Shown here: piece after piece, positions 1 through 12,425 of the stretch
Position numbering within the stretch: position 1 is the stretch's first letter
How the letters are laid out: every line of letters begins with the position of its first letter
NCBI GenBank assembly: GCA_003439945.1
Contig: QVRM01000983.1
Coordinates: forward strand, 1-64,000
Direction: 5' to 3'
Length of the DNA: 64,000 nucleotides
DNA from: Dermanyssus gallinae
Lineage: Eukaryota; Arthropoda; Arachnida; Mesostigmata; Dermanyssidae
The notes under the pieces: generated by a model
The model's input: only the letters and a program-made list of their open reading frames with translations
Told to the model about the DNA's origin: nothing
Database searches by the model: none
Position numbers and translations under genes: made by a program

Positions 1-1962
1 GATCACGAGATCGTCAGCGTAAAGGAGAACTTTCACCATCTCTCTCTCGCCTCTTATTTTAGTCGGAAGGTCTTTTAGAAGGACCGAAAACAGAAGCGGA
101 CTTAGATTGTCCCCCTGGGCCAGACCTGTTGTCTGCGCGAACGCTGGGAGTTCCGCGACCCCGTCTTCTATCGTGATTTTGTTCTCTGCATAATGGCGGC
201 CAGTACTCCGAGAATATTTTGTGGGACACCGAGTTCTGCCAGGAAGGTTAGGATAGTGTCACGCGGCGCAGAATCAAAAGCCGACCGGAAATCCACAAAT
301 ACAGCGTACACAAATTTTCGCGGTCTGGTTGTCATCTCCTTAATGTCCCGTAATAATTCCCTGCAGGCCGTCATGGTTGAGAGCCCCGCGCGAAATCCGT
401 GCTGCTCTGTGGGAATGGCGCCCACGCTCTCAAGGAAGTCGCTCAGTCGTGTAGTGATGAGGGATGCTAGCAACTTGTAGCAGGCGCTTTTCTTGGCGAT
501 ACCTCTCCAGGACGAAGGAAGTGATGGGTCACCCTTACCTTTTGGGATGACCAGCAGAAGCGCCTCGCGCCAATTATCTGGAATGGAGCCGGTACGAAGG
601 CATTCGTTAAACAATGCTGTCCAAGATGGGGCCAGAATCAGTGCTTGCTTCAGGTGCTCGTTGCACACGAGTTCTGGGCCTGGGGCTTTCCTCGACTGGA
701 GCCCTCGCAGGGCACTCAGAACCTCCCCCACGGTGAAGTCGGCGCCGAGGAGCGTACGCTCCCACGTGGTTTTTCTCGTCCCAGGCTGAGGTTACCGACG
801 GCACTTCTCGTGGGATGGTACATCGTGACGAGAACATTCGCGCGAAGTGATCTGTTAAGACCGATGGGCTGATAGAACATGAGGTTCTGCCGGTACGCGC
901 TATCCACTTGTACGGACGTCGTTCGGCTTCCTGTATCATCAGTGCCTCCTGCTGTTCGATGTATTTCTTCCGCTCTCGCACATACGTCTTCTTTCGAATT
1001 GTTCGGAAAGCGTTGGCTAGGGGTTTAGCGACAGGGTGCAACGAGGCAAGGAATCTGATGAGGTTATGGATACCCCGAATCAGTCTACATTGCCTGTTGA
1101 ACCATGGCCTACCTCTGCGGCTGCGGGTCTTCGATGTAGACTTTTGGAGCACCTCGGTGAGGCGTCTCGCGTAGTCATCCACCTCGATGACCCCGGGTAC
1201 CGGTAGAACTCTATGAGCATGTGATAGCAGAGTGTTGACATCTAAGATGCGAGACAGTGGCTTTCGCCTTCCTGAGCAAACGGGCGCGCAGTCGGTCCGG
1301 AGATCAATGGCGACAGGTATATGCTGCTTCAGTTGAGCGCCTTCCTCCATGGAGTGGTTACACCCCAAGTACATGACCTTGTCTCGGCTCACATTTACTG
1401 CAAAGAGATCAATCGTCGATTGACCGGAGTGCCCTATGAAGGTTGGGTCCGTGGGAGGGTTCACGATCCAACAATTGAAGTCCGACAGAGCATCTTGGAG
1501 GGCAAGTGTGCGTTCTGCTGTCGGATGGTCCCAACGCGTGTTGAAGTCACCGACAACGAGCAGAGGGCGTCGAGGGTCGGTAGCTTCGATTCCCTTTGTG
1601 ATTTTATCCACCATCTCAAGCGTTGACTCTCTGTTCGGCGGTCTGGCGTAGGCTGCTACTACATTCAAGGACGGTCCCTGTAACACTACTACGTTATCCT
1701 CGGCAAGAGTGACTTCGAAGGTGCCGACCCTGTGGTTATAAAATACAGCCACACCTCCACTCGGTCGTCCTGGTCCAGCCTGTCTCTGGGCGAGACAGTG
1801 TGCTGAATAAAATCCAGGTAGTTCGAATGGCTCCATTGCCCACGTTTCGGTTAGAACAAGCATGTCGACATCCTTAAGTGCCGATGGGTCGAGGAGTGCC
1901 AAAGTATCTGCACCCTCACAATTCCACTGAATGATTCTTAACGACGACTCCTTGACCTCCAT
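1..1962 (-). pseudogene. Endonuclease/reverse transcriptase polyprotein, broken by two frameshifts
   Basis: The endonuclease part shows the usual catalytic set: WNCEG near residue 14, LTETW with Glu39, GDFN at 138-141, STIDLF with Asp185, and HIP with His214. After a linker of about 170 residues the reading frame must change near 770-790, beside a run of five A on the minus strand, to continue into RT. The RT then shows RKAPGPE, a VIPKGKGD block, HGFRAGLST and motif A (FVDFRSAFDS). A second frame change near 185-195 is needed before motif B (GLAQGDNLSPLLF) and the YADD catalytic motif. No other stop interrupts the aligned regions, so the copy is recently inactivated, or the shifts are assembly indels. 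Confidence 0.85.
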
Positions 1963-2070
1963 CGTCCTCGACTGGCCGACCGCGACTGCTGGCGGTGTTG
2001 GGACGAGTCCTGCTTCCGGCCTCGGTCCATCTGGGGTCGGTTCAGACTCTCGAGGGCTGCTAGGGCCTTA
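1..2070 (-). mobile_element. Non-LTR retrotransposon (LINE) ORF2, 3' end cut by window edge
   Basis: This is a LINE running right to left with an AP-like endonuclease followed by a reverse transcriptase. The endonuclease frame starts at the ATG at 1962. An open extension without a start continues to about 2055 and may be the end of an upstream ORF or an endonuclease leader. The RT frame runs at about 731-190, and the last readable motif, LLYADDLVI, touches base 1. The 3' part (RT thumb, any C-terminal domain, UTR and tail) lies outside the window. The clade was not determined; domain order and motifs fit the jockey/CR1/I group broadly. Sequence beyond about 2070 turns AT-rich and lacks element features, suggesting the 5' boundary is near there. 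Confidence 0.9.
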
Positions 2071-2440
2071 CAAAATAAATATTACCGTCAATAGTAGAAA
2101 AAAGAAATTCAAGCTACGTACCCCTTTTTGTTGGCAAAAATAATATCACTCCGGGGAGAGCCAGATCAGCCTTACCACAGTGAGCACTAAAATAGTCACA
2201 GGGGTAGTGCAAATCAGCGGACTCTGTTCTTCGGTAGGCACAGAGACAGTTTTTGATTTTATTATTACCTATTCGATACAGAGATATGAGAGGATAAACT
2301 CGTGTGACAGAGTACACCAGTAACCCAAATCTAAGAATTGTTCAGGATACGTATGCAGCCTCCGCATGACTCGCCAGCAATCATTTCAGGAATGTCGAAC
2401 GACGCAGCCGGACAATCCCCCAGCAACAGCAAACTCACCG
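2071..2440. other. No recognised feature
   Basis: AT-rich spacer between two LINE copies. No exon, tRNA-like fold or repeat was recognised in it. Confidence 0.5.
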
Positions 2441-4170
2441 CGAGTTTAAGTGCGTGTTGATAAATTGCCGATCTCTCGCCAAGGAAATTGCGCTCGACTT
2501 CCTACACAATTACCTGCATGATAAGAAAATTGATGTCTGCATGACAACCGAGACGTGGCTTTCTAACGCTGCCATCAACAGTACTAAGTTGAGTCGAAGA
2601 GGTCCTCACGAAGTATTCTGAAGAAAACGAGGATCTAGGAGAGGTGGTGTTCTTAAACTCCTCCGCCGCGGTCCGTTGCATGCCGACGTGGACGTATTCA
2701 ATTGCACATCGTGACGCCCGATCTCAACATGTACTGCACTAAAATTCGTCTAATTGCTGCATGTAACCTTCCAAACGGTGAATCGATCCCTCGAGTCGCA
2801 AGAAAGTCGCAAACGGAAGTCTCTAACGGACGAATTGACAAATTTGGTGAACGTAGTCACCGTCGTAATAGATGGCGACAGGAACCCACGCTCCACTAAA
2901 TGGGATATATACGGAGGACCCGGCAGAACAGACAATTTTGTCTCAATGGAGGGCCTGATAGTGTTAGACTTCTGCGGAGCAGAAAGGTTAAGTAAATTCG
3001 TAAACAAACCAAGGAGACTTGGCTCTAGACTAGATGTTGTTTTGTGCAGAGACAAAGCAATCGGTCAAGTTGCAGTATCCCCAGATCTACTTGAATCAGA
3101 TCATCAAATGGTGTTAATTTTATCCTGACTTCACGCCTGATTGACATGTATCGCCCACACAGCTTTGACGACAAAAGTGGAAAATATAAGTTAAATGCAG
3201 TTGAACTTGAATTTAAAGGAGAAATATTTTTTCTAGAACTGCACGTTAGTGAATAATATGTATGTCGAGTGGCTTGAGTATATGTATTTTCTTATAAAGT
3301 CAAGTATATCCAAAAGAAAAACTGAAAAGGGGTCGATAAATATCCACCTGCATACATTTTACAATGTTCTCGAAACTGGTTCTGAGCCGTCGAAAGTAAT
3401 CTGAATTCAAAATACAGTAGCCAGAACTTCTCGGCGCCAACGACTACTGAGGAAAAGTGCAATCATTCGCAGCTAATCCCCAATGAGAGTGTCAGACTAC
3501 GTGAGGTCGATAATTATGATCAAAGACTCGCATTCGGCCTTCAACCTTAAAGATGGAACGCTTGCAACGGACAGCATCGACAAAGCAGATATTTTGCGAG
3601 AATTCTGTAGCCACACTGACCCAAGTGACGGGAGGAATTTCATTAGCGTATACTATGGCTACCAAGGCCTATACCCGAAGAAGCATCATCCCTTCACATC
3701 ATCAACGATCTAAATGTTTTCTCCACAAACCAGCGGAGGACATATGCGGGACATAGCTAACACGACAATCACAACCTTTGACGGGATTTTGGCTATGTAT
3801 TAAGAAACTAGATTATCCAATAGGTGTGATTTGCATCTTCGCTCATTGGAAGATGCTACAGTTTTGGGGTTGTTTAACACCGCTATAATGCATCCCATAC
3901 AGAGGAAAAGCAATAGGACCGACACAGCAAATAGGCGTCTCGTGTCATTTACGGTGATGGCCAGCAAACTTATCGAAGGCGTACGCTCTACCCATTTCGA
4001 AATCGGAGAACGCATAATATACTGGCTAACTGCGTTTTTTTAAAGACATAACTTTACAAGACGAAGTTCAGCAACTTTTGACTTGTAAAAGACATTGGAG
4101 TTAACATGAGCAACAAGTTAAGGTACTCCGGACATATAACCGACGTTGTCACGAGGGCTTTCTCAACGTG
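2441..4170 (+). mobile_element. Decayed LINE (endonuclease and RT remnants)
   Basis: Reading across frames gives an endonuclease start (LINCRSLAKE, then CMTTETWLS at about 2460-2575). An endonuclease C-terminal part follows at about 2900-3125, with NFVSMEGLIVLDFCG, then LGSRLDVVLCRD and SPDLLESDHQMV. That is the normal order of CR1/L2-like endonucleases (a Leu-Asp-Val-Val-Leu strand followed by the catalytic Ser-Asp-His). At about 3480-3620 a pre-RT segment reads DGTLATDSIDKADILREF. At about 3880-4000 an RT fragment reads RKSNRTDTANRRLVSFTVMASKLIEG. Many stops and shifts separate the pieces, and the catalytic RT motif and 3' end are missing. It is a different family from the copy at 1-2070. 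Confidence 0.75.
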
Positions 4171-4189
4171 CAAACTGGTGCACCTTAGC

Positions 4190-4255
4190 TGCTTCTGACG
4201 TGGGTGCATCAAGCACTCCCAAAACCTTTCAAAGCAAAAAACGTTGTTGTGGTAA
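4190..4255 (+). repeat. Short dispersed repeat, related to 17873-17940
   Basis: The segment containing GTGCATCAAGCACTCCCAAA is repeated with few changes at 17888-17910, with similar flanks: GCTGCT upstream and an A-rich AAACAAA-type stretch ending in TTGTGG downstream. This indicates a shared repeat family whose full extent is not clear. Confidence 0.55.
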
Positions 4256-4407
4256 GATATCTAGGAAGCGAAACACAACCGCAGAGGAAACTGTTTAAAC
4301 ATTTGCAACGACATATGCTACGCATATAGCATAATCTATTGACGATTTCATCATTACATATAACTATACGCATCATAGCATAACGCATTTCGTTCAAGTA
4401 TACCTAC

Positions 4408-4452
<45 letters not shown>

Positions 4453-5149
4453 GAGAGCCCTAAAGTAAATATACTGTCTTGTAATATTGCTAGCAGTTTT
4501 TTTTTAATAATTGTAAGATTGAAGCGTGTGAATATTCTAAAATTATTACAACAAATTTGATATAAGTATTTCAAGTTTACACTTGTGAGATTCGGTTGTA
4601 TTGCTTATTAAATAGTCTTGTCATCCCATGCAGCTAACTACAGGAGCGCCATTGGCTCTACGAAATAATAGCTATTCTTATGATGTGTGTATTTAAGTGT
4701 CTTACTGAATGCGGATCTTAAGCCGTTGACAAATTAAGTTTGTAGGCAAGACCCGTTTTGCTATCGCTGAAGGCCTCTACTAGATTTTCAAGCTTTACAT
4801 ACGATATGCAAGGTAATGCGACATCTCTATTTGCCTTGCTGCACCTGCATCTTAGGTGCCTCTCGAGGTGTAGCATCGACTGTCAACGAATTCTCTTCAA
4901 CTTATTTTCAACCGATGAAAGTTTCTATCCGGGTCGTTTTGGAAGTTAAGCAGAAACTCCCTGCGTACGCAGGCCAAACAGGAGTTCCAGGCGCTGTCCT
5001 CCACTAATGCACAAACAACGCCTTGATTTTTTTATTGTTACATATGCATGGCGTATGCTGGCGTCTATACGTCAGCGCACGAATCGTATTGTAAAATAAT
5101 CAAATATATTAAACTATTTTAGTATTTATTTATACAATCTTAGAAGCCA

Positions 5150-5176
5150 TCATCTCGTCAAAACAAATTGCCAAGA
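5150..5176 (+). repeat. 27-bp dispersed repeat (copy 1)
   Basis: Starts CATCTCGTCAAAACAAATTG and continues CCAAGAC. The same 27 bases occur at 12191-12217, in the same orientation, about 7 kb away. The flanks show little similarity. Confidence 0.7.
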
Positions 5177-5735
5177 CGTATCGTGTAAATAACGCGTTTT
5201 CATAGCGGATGCCTAGGGCACTAAGAAATCAGAATGCTAACGGCGCAAATGCTGGCACACAAGTAAATTGGCTCTCGTATGCACCTAGGTAACGGTTTGT
5301 ATATAGTAAATAATGTAAATATGCCTTCCTTTGACAAATAGACATGCATTTTAATTGAATACGTCCAAGTTACATTAAAACTTAATATTAAATGTAAAAA
5401 CATTCAAAGCGTCTGTGAGTCCAAACTAACAGATTTTGCACTGATAGAGAGCATCCTAGTGCTCTATAATGGACGGAAAACGCCTGTTTGATATGTCGAA
5501 ACCGATTGCATATGTCGAAACCGATACACGAAGCGCCATGCGCGCGGCATACTACAGTACGGATCCGTTCGTCAGTATTTCGCCATACGTGCGTACTCTC
5601 ATGTTTAGCTCACATTTCTATATGGATATGCTGGTTGCGTATAAATAGGTCATACTCGGGTAACATCTAGTTGTCCACTAAACAGTTCGTATGCCCCAAC
5701 GTCTATGAGACTGATGTCATCAAATATATATAAGT

Positions 5736-5737
<2 letters not shown>

Positions 5738-5787
<50 letters not shown>

Positions 5788-5807
5788 GTATATACATATA
5801 TATATAT
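5738..5807. repeat. Compound (CA)n(TA)n microsatellite
   Basis: A CA run passes directly into a TA run that has a few G interruptions. Confidence 0.9.
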
Positions 5808-6250
5808 GCCTCAGGACGTTGCAGATGTGTGGACAGAAACGCCTGCTCGAGAAAGCTGCTAAAAATGAGCTAACCATACTTCACATATATTTCGTATTGA
5901 GTATGTACGTATAAATATATACATGCATACATATTTACATACGTACATACTTGCGAGTCAAAGCAGGCTCAAACACCCCAAGAAAGTAGTTCATCCATCA
6001 ACGTTTGTTCCTCGTTGATCGATAAACGGCTTACGAACACGCAGGCCAACGACTGCTCTCTGCTGGCTTAATCTATCTGGTTTCTACTCAACCACAACCA
6101 AACCGCAGGTTATGGGTACAAATCTCTTCTGCTGCTGCTGGTGCTGTTGTTGAACTCGGATGTCGCGCGAATGTGCTAACGCTATCCGCAGCTTTTTGTA
6201 ACCGAGAGAGAGATCTTTAAAGGTACTCGTCATGTAATGGTATTGAAATG

Positions 6251-6403
6251 ATAGGAATAATGATAATAATTAAAACTGTTGTAGACGATGTAATAGATAT
6301 GTATGTATATATATATGTGTGCAAGCCGATAGGAATAATGATCATAATGAAATCTGTTGTAGACGATGTAATAGGTATATATATATATATATATGCAAGC
6401 CGA
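6251..6403 (+). repeat. Two-copy tandem duplication, about 77 bp unit, with internal AT tract
   Basis: Two adjacent units each start GATAGGAATAATGAT, pass through TGTTGTAGACGATGTAATAG, continue into a TA tract and end in GCAAGCC. The units differ by a few substitutions and in the length of the AT run. Confidence 0.85.
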
Positions 6404-7290
6404 GGCTCGAGCCACCTATATGGCCATCGTATAGCTCGAACTCCTCAGACAATGCCTACCAAGGGAAGACTTACACTCGCGCAGCTCACGACTGCGCTGA
6501 CAAACAAAACAGCACAAAACGGCCCAATCATCCCCACCGTCCAAGCCAAGTTTGTAGGTAAGCGCGATCTTGGGTCACACACTAATAAAATCGATACGAA
6601 AGAAAGCGAGAAACGCGACGAGCAGCAGCAGTAGCAGCAATAAACAAGAAGTGGGTGGTAAAAGATGTATTCCATCATCGTCAAGAACAGCATTGTCGTC
6701 GTCGTCGTCATCGTCATAAGAAGCAGTCGCAGATCTGCTTCTTCCTGGGACGTTGAATCGGGTCTCTCAGCTGGTTGCCTGTAAAACCCATACGGTGTCC
6801 TTGGGCTGCTATTGGGCACAGCTCTAGCGTCGTCAACATATCGCACTACCTGGGACACGGCAGGACACGATCGTAATGTCCCTATGTTATGTCAACTCGT
6901 CACACTCGGCTTGTGACCGTGTTGTACTAATAAATTAACATGTGAACGCGTAACTATAGGCGCCTCGAGCGAGTTACACCAAAAATAGCCATCCCGTCGC
7001 ACTCTTCGATGCGGGTGAGTCAAGAATCATTTTTGTAAAGGGTAACAGTCTCGGATCTAGGCATTACATTGGTGCCTTTAGGAAAACGCTTCTTCTTCTC
7101 TCCTTCCGCCCTTCCTTCTTCTTCTCCATTACGCCTTGATTATCTATGTGCGGCCATCTCTTCATGTCTCTCTTTCGTTTCCCCTTCTTTCTATCTTCCT
7201 CCCTCTATATGAGTTGCCTGCCTGTCGGCCATTCAATTTTCTTAGCATAACTTCGCTGCCCAATCCGCAGATTCCCCAATTACGTTCACA
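6404..7290. other. No recognised gene
   Basis: Contains a short (CGT)n-like run at about 6692-6717 and pyrimidine-rich sequence at about 7090-7205. No coding segment or RNA gene was recognised. Confidence 0.5.
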
Positions 7291-7457
<167 letters not shown>

Positions 7458-7461
7458 TTAT

Positions 7462-7540
7462 TGAGGCGAGCACTGCCAAGTGTGCAAACTTTTGTAAATT
7501 ATAATAAATCATCACATTATTTTCTATATATACATATAAG
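7462..7540 (+). repeat. Short dispersed core between AT tracts (copy 1)
   Basis: The core starts GCGAGCACTGCCAAGTGTGC and ends TCACATTATTTTCTATATAT. It matches 29108-29190 over its whole length with scattered substitutions. In both places it lies between AT runs. Confidence 0.8.
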
Positions 7541-10430
7541 GGACACCGCTGACTATTGTCACACCTTTATATCAGGAACGGTTCCTAAAGTGACTTACCA
7601 ATCGCAGGATATTCTGTTTCTTAGCGCACTCAAACGTACAAATAATAGGTGTAAGCCATAATTTATAAGTTGCATTTGCCCCTGTTTATTAGACTACATT
7701 CCTACAGCATTCTTTATACCGTTTACTTGCAGCTCTGCTGAGCGCTGTTTATATATGTTTTTTGAGGGTGTTTTAAGAGTCAACAGAAACATTCAGATGG
7801 TTTTGACGGCATAACTATTAGTAACAATTTTTGTTGGGCTCTTAATGTTCACGGGTATGAGTATCTGCATGTAGCGATAATCTTAGGTGGAACACCTACT
7901 GTTCGCCTGTCCGAATAAGGGTCCGAATAAGGCTGGCTAGATTTGTCCCGATGATCCGGAATCATTTGTCTTAATGCTGAGATTTCCTCCTGCCCGGCAT
8001 TCCTAGGTGCGGCAAAATACAAAGTCGTCGCCCGACCAATGTTTAAAGGTGAAGCATATAGTCATCGGCATTTATCTGTTTCGTTAGCCATACCGCTCTC
8101 GGTCCGACGAGACTCGAGCTTAACGCTTCGTTGACGATGGTGTCGTAACACGCAGGAAAATAAAATTCAAACGATGCGACTCGCCTCTCAAGGTTTTCCT
8201 ACGCCCCCTTTTTCGTTCGTCCCCTATCGACTCCCGCGGTCAGCAAAAATATACACAGTATCATACACAAAAACGGTCCTCTGGAGCAGATTCATTAGTT
8301 CAGAGGGCCCTCTAAGGTACTGTATCTCATGAGGAGGAGGAGAAGGAGGAGGAGAGAAGACAAGTCGAGACTGCAATAAACCGGTCCTGTTAACTCACTA
8401 ATGATCGGCTACGCCGGCGCATCGGCCAAAAGCCGTTCGTAATGTACAGAGTCTGCTGAAAGGATAGCTGGAACGACGTAACTCCTCTCGTGCGTGGAGC
8501 AGACCGCATCTTTTTCTTCTGCTAGCTACTCCTTCTTCCTTTGCACGTCTTTCGTCGACCATTTTGTCACCTGTCCGAGACCACTGGCTTGGATAAATCG
8601 AATCTTTTTCCTCTGTAGCTTCGGTGGGCTAAGCGTGCCGGCAAGCTAAAGAAGTGCGGAGACGCGCCAGCTGTATGAATGGGTTGAAAGTAACACACAC
8701 GATAAGCCGAAATGCCTTTCACCAAGCAGAGTCGGCAGGTATAAGTGCAGCAGTATTCGCAGAGGTAATAGCATAGTAGTAGTAGTAGTCTTAGTAGTAA
8801 TAATGGTGGTAGAAATAGTAGTCTTTTTTTTAGAAGTAGTAGTTGTAGTTGTAGCAGGAACGCGATATTGGCGAGACCATTTAAGCCCAGCCTCTGTGTT
8901 CTGGTTCCGGAAAATTGGCATTCTGGAATCTAGTGCCGCACACAACTCGAACAGCCTCTACAGGAAACAAATACAGTACACCTTACGGCATCATTTTAGG
9001 CTCCGTACACACACACACTCAGCGGAGGAGTTTTGTTTCGCATGACTTGGTCGACTTTTTCGGTCTGTTTCATTCAACATCTCCGCCTGCGTTCGTAGGT
9101 CCGTAGCACTCGTGTGGCACCGACATCTAGACAGATAGAAATCCGCAGCACATGGCATTCAGGTAGACCTGTACAAGTCGTTGACGTAACGCTACGCTCA
9201 GAGCCCCGTTGTCGCTCGAACGGAGCGGACCACAGCCATCCTTATGGCACCGCCGTGCTTATGGATTCTGCTTATCGCTATCGGGCGGCTTAGCGTAAAC
9301 GTAGATAACAACTATGACTGGCGCACTGGTCCCCAATAGAACACGTCGCCCCCTTATTATACCACCAGACCGACCGCAAGCCATACGAGCACGCGTTGGT
9401 AGCGCGTTAATTCGGGCCTTAATCAGATGGATAAACTCCACTTACTTCGCAGGTAAGGCGTCCAGTGTACGTACGCCTAATGTGGATTGCCACTGATGCC
9501 GAACCAATTATTTATTGTTAAGTAAATCTCAATTTACAAATAGCCAATTAGGCAGTCCATGTGTGTATATAATCAACAGTACGATCAATGTCATCTATGT
9601 TCAGCGTGTACATGCAATTCTCAACAAGTGCTGTTTCAAGATTACAACCGGCATTTCTTTTCACTCGCACACAGAATTGCCCGCTATCGTTTCTACTACA
9701 TTAGTCTAACAATATCATATATATATATTGCGTTGTGTTCTCTTTCTTTGATTTTTGTTGTTGTTCGGTGCTGGTCTTTGAAAAAATTCAAAGATATGGG
9801 ACTCCAGCAGTGTAGTTAAACACTTTTGGTGATATCCACCGTTGCAGAGTTTGCCTTTTGAAACTCAGAAAAATTGTGCAACGCAAAACGTCAGCGACTA
9901 CTCTATATTTACGTTGATAGAAATTTGTTTCGTTCAAACACTGACCTTTTTTCAATAGACAGAAGCTACGCAAGTGTGGTTGTCTATATATAATGCTACG
10001 CGAATATATGTCTCTTGCATCACCTCATCTCGCCAATGACATATTAGCAGCCTCTTGCTGAGTGCGCCTATATCGGTGGTCGTAAGTCAGCGTTAGTGGA
10101 AAGCGCACGATTACTCTTAATTGTACTCCGATCGACTGCGATTTTTTTTGCCAATAGGACAGTTCGCCGCTGCCCAGTGAAAGATAACAACGCAACTGTA
10201 TACATAGAACCAAACGATTCTCCTTAGGGCCCATCCAGCTGTGGTCTGGCTGTGTTCTGAAATTTGTTTCTTGAAGACACGTTCTGTTGTCTTTCTATCT
10301 CCTCCAAGTGCCAGCCTAGTCTCAAGTCGCCCTTTGATTTCCCTTTTTGTTTTGATATCTTGTTCTTGCTTCATTAACTCTTGCAGCCTTAAAAAGAGAA
10401 AATTAAACCGATTATTCTGTCTCTATTGTA
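7541..10430. other. Gene-free spacer
   Basis: No gene was recognised. There is a TAG/TAA trinucleotide-rich patch at about 8770-8855 and a GA-rich patch near 8330-8360. A 60-codon open frame at 9314-9493 contains TTCGCAG|GTAAGG, a donor-like site, but has no recognised similarity. Confidence 0.5.
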
Positions 10431-10437
10431 ACTACGA

Positions 10438-10440
<3 letters not shown>

Positions 10441-10504
<64 letters not shown>
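10441..10504. repeat. (AT)n microsatellite, about 64 bp
   Basis: A perfect AT run. Confidence 0.95.
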
Positions 10505-10507
<3 letters not shown>

Positions 10508-10599
10508 ATATATAAATATAATCAATAAATTGATTGATTGTTTGATGATTATGACTGATATTAACTGCTGTTGCAGCACATTGATAAAATGTTATGCTG

Positions 10600-10690
10600 G
10601 GGGCGTGATTTGTTGGTAGAGAGTGCGCGTTCGTGGCTTTTGTTGTGCAGGCTGGATCAATCGCAGACTCTATCCCGGTTGCTGTGGGGA
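10600..10690 (+). repeat. Degenerate tRNA-like segment, possible SINE head
   Basis: TTGTTGGTAGAGAGTGCGCG resembles a tRNA D-arm (GTTGGTAGAGCG type), and GGCTGGATCAATC lies about 40 bases later where a B box would be. The B box is poor and no complete cloverleaf can be drawn. This could be chance. Confidence 0.3.
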
Positions 10691-11379
10691 TCTATTTCTT
10701 GAGTTCGAACATGTCAAGAGTGTATATGTAACGCATTAGCAAAAAGACGCGCACATGGGTTCGTCATCCCACGTTGTTAAAAGGATTCGTTGTCAAGAAA
10801 GCCCGTATACGAATGCAACACTTTTAGAACCACGCCGGAGAAATTCCATAAATGGGCTAAAAGAGGATGAGACCCATTGCGCTCTCGAGCAAATTGCCTG
10901 GGAAGTCCTATATAGGGAAAATCGAGAAATATATCTTCTCTGAAGAACTTCCTCCGGTCTGCTGAAGATGCCACTTACCTAAGATGTAGTTCCGGGGCTT
11001 CAAACACACGCAAACACCGGGAGAGTCCGACCGGGTTGGCTGGAAAGAATTTCGTAGTGGATGTATTAGGGCTGAAACCGAAAAACAGAGGGGCAATGCG
11101 GGAGAAAAAGAAAAATGCGAGGGTTGTAGTCGAGACTATCTCTCACTATTTCATTCAACAACAACGGTGGCGAGCGTTTGCAGCAAGGGCAGCTACGGCA
11201 TCAATTTTAGCTAGCTTGTAACCCTTTTGCCGCTGCTTCTCTGCTGCCAAAGGAGTTCAAGCTTGGGACGACCCGATCGTACGTAATCTATTCATGCTCA
11301 TCTTCACGGATGGGGTCGAGCTCGAACATGTGAGGCTTGTGCAACAGTGCGGCACGGACCAGAAGCAGCGCAGAGCAGG

Positions 11380-11760
11380 AGTAGGACCAGAAAGACAGAG
11401 GCGAAGAGACCTAGAAACGGAGGCAGGCGGACAGACAGACCCAGAGAAATCAAGGGAGACCCAGAAACGGAAGCAGAAAGACCTAAAAAAAGTAAGATAG
11501 ACCTAGAAACAGAAACAGAATGACACAGATAAATCTAAGGAGCCCCGAGAGATAAAGAGAGACCCAGGAACGGAGGCAGAAAACCCCTCCAGAGAAATCA
11601 CGAGAGACTCCGAGAGATGAAAAAAAAAACCAGAGAGATCACGAGGGACCCAGAGAGACCAGACAGATCAAGCGAAATTCAAAGAAAATAAGCGAGATCC
11701 AGAAGGATCAAGCGAGGGCCAGAAGGAGCAAGCAAGACAGATGTGGCAAGCTCTTGCAGT
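11380..11760 (+). repeat. Purine-rich degenerate tandem repeat
   Basis: Variants of GACCCAGAAACGGAAGCAGA and GAGAGATCACGAGAGACCC recur with irregular spacing over about 380 bp. The strand is almost all purine. Open frames across it are composition effects. Confidence 0.7.
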
Positions 11761-12190
11761 ACGCCGCTAAGAAATTCTCAAAAAGTAAAACATGTGACAG
11801 ACGCAGAACTACGAGCAGAAGCAAAGAGCAACCAAAAAAAGAAGACGAATGAGAGAAGATAAGTAAAAAACTGGCTTAGAAATACGATTGAGGCGGTTTC
11901 TAAATGATGTGCGGATCACGAAATGCTTATATCAGTGCCAAAATGTGCAGACGTTTAAACAAAGCCCATAATTCCATGCTACGTGGGGAGGGTATTTCTA
12001 TTTTAAATAGCGTTAGGGACCGTGTCGCATGAACTTGTAATATTGCCCGAATTTCTATTACGATAGGCCCTATTCGGGAACGGCGGTTCAAAGCGGATTA
12101 TCGCGCCTACAATCGTATTATAATTATAAACTCATCACATCTATCAAAAGATTTCAGCGTTCGTTTCAACCATCCTTAAAACGGTAGCAC
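11761..12190. other. No recognised feature
   Basis: Nothing supportable was seen. Confidence 0.4.
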
Positions 12191-12217
12191 CATCTCGTCA
12201 AAACAAATTGCCAAGAC
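12191..12217 (+). repeat. 27-bp dispersed repeat (copy 2)
   Basis: Identical to 5150-5176. Starts CATCTCGTCAAAACAAATTG. Confidence 0.7.
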
Positions 12218-12314
12218 AGACTTGCTGTAGCTGCTGCTGCTGCTGTTACTACGATTACCCGGTAGTTGACTCTCGGCAACGCGAACATTAGCTCGCTTTA
12301 TTGTCGTCGCCATC

Positions 12315-12425
12315 GTTATTGTTGTTGATGTTTCTGTTGTTATTGTTGTTGATGTTTTTGTTGTTATTGTTGTTGATGTTTTTGTTGTTATTGTTGTTGC
12401 CGTGCTTGTTGTTATTGTTGTTCTT
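12315..12425 (+). repeat. 24-bp tandem repeat
   Basis: About four to five units of GTTATTGTTGTTGATGTTTT plus four bases. The last units are diverged (GCCGTGCTT, GTTCTTGTCG). Confidence 0.85.

Larger units (their letters stand above)
4256..6240. other. Gene-free spacer with microsatellites
   Basis: No exon or RNA gene was recognised. It holds an (AT)n tract at 4411-4449, a compound (CA)n(TA)n tract at 5738-5807, and a short direct repeat of ATATGTCGAAACCGAT at 5490-5527. A 27-base segment at about 5150-5176 recurs at 12191-12217. Confidence 0.6.

Noticed and set aside
9314..9493. 60-codon frame containing a TTCGCAG|GTAAGG donor-like site
   Set aside because: No acceptor, family similarity or composition support.
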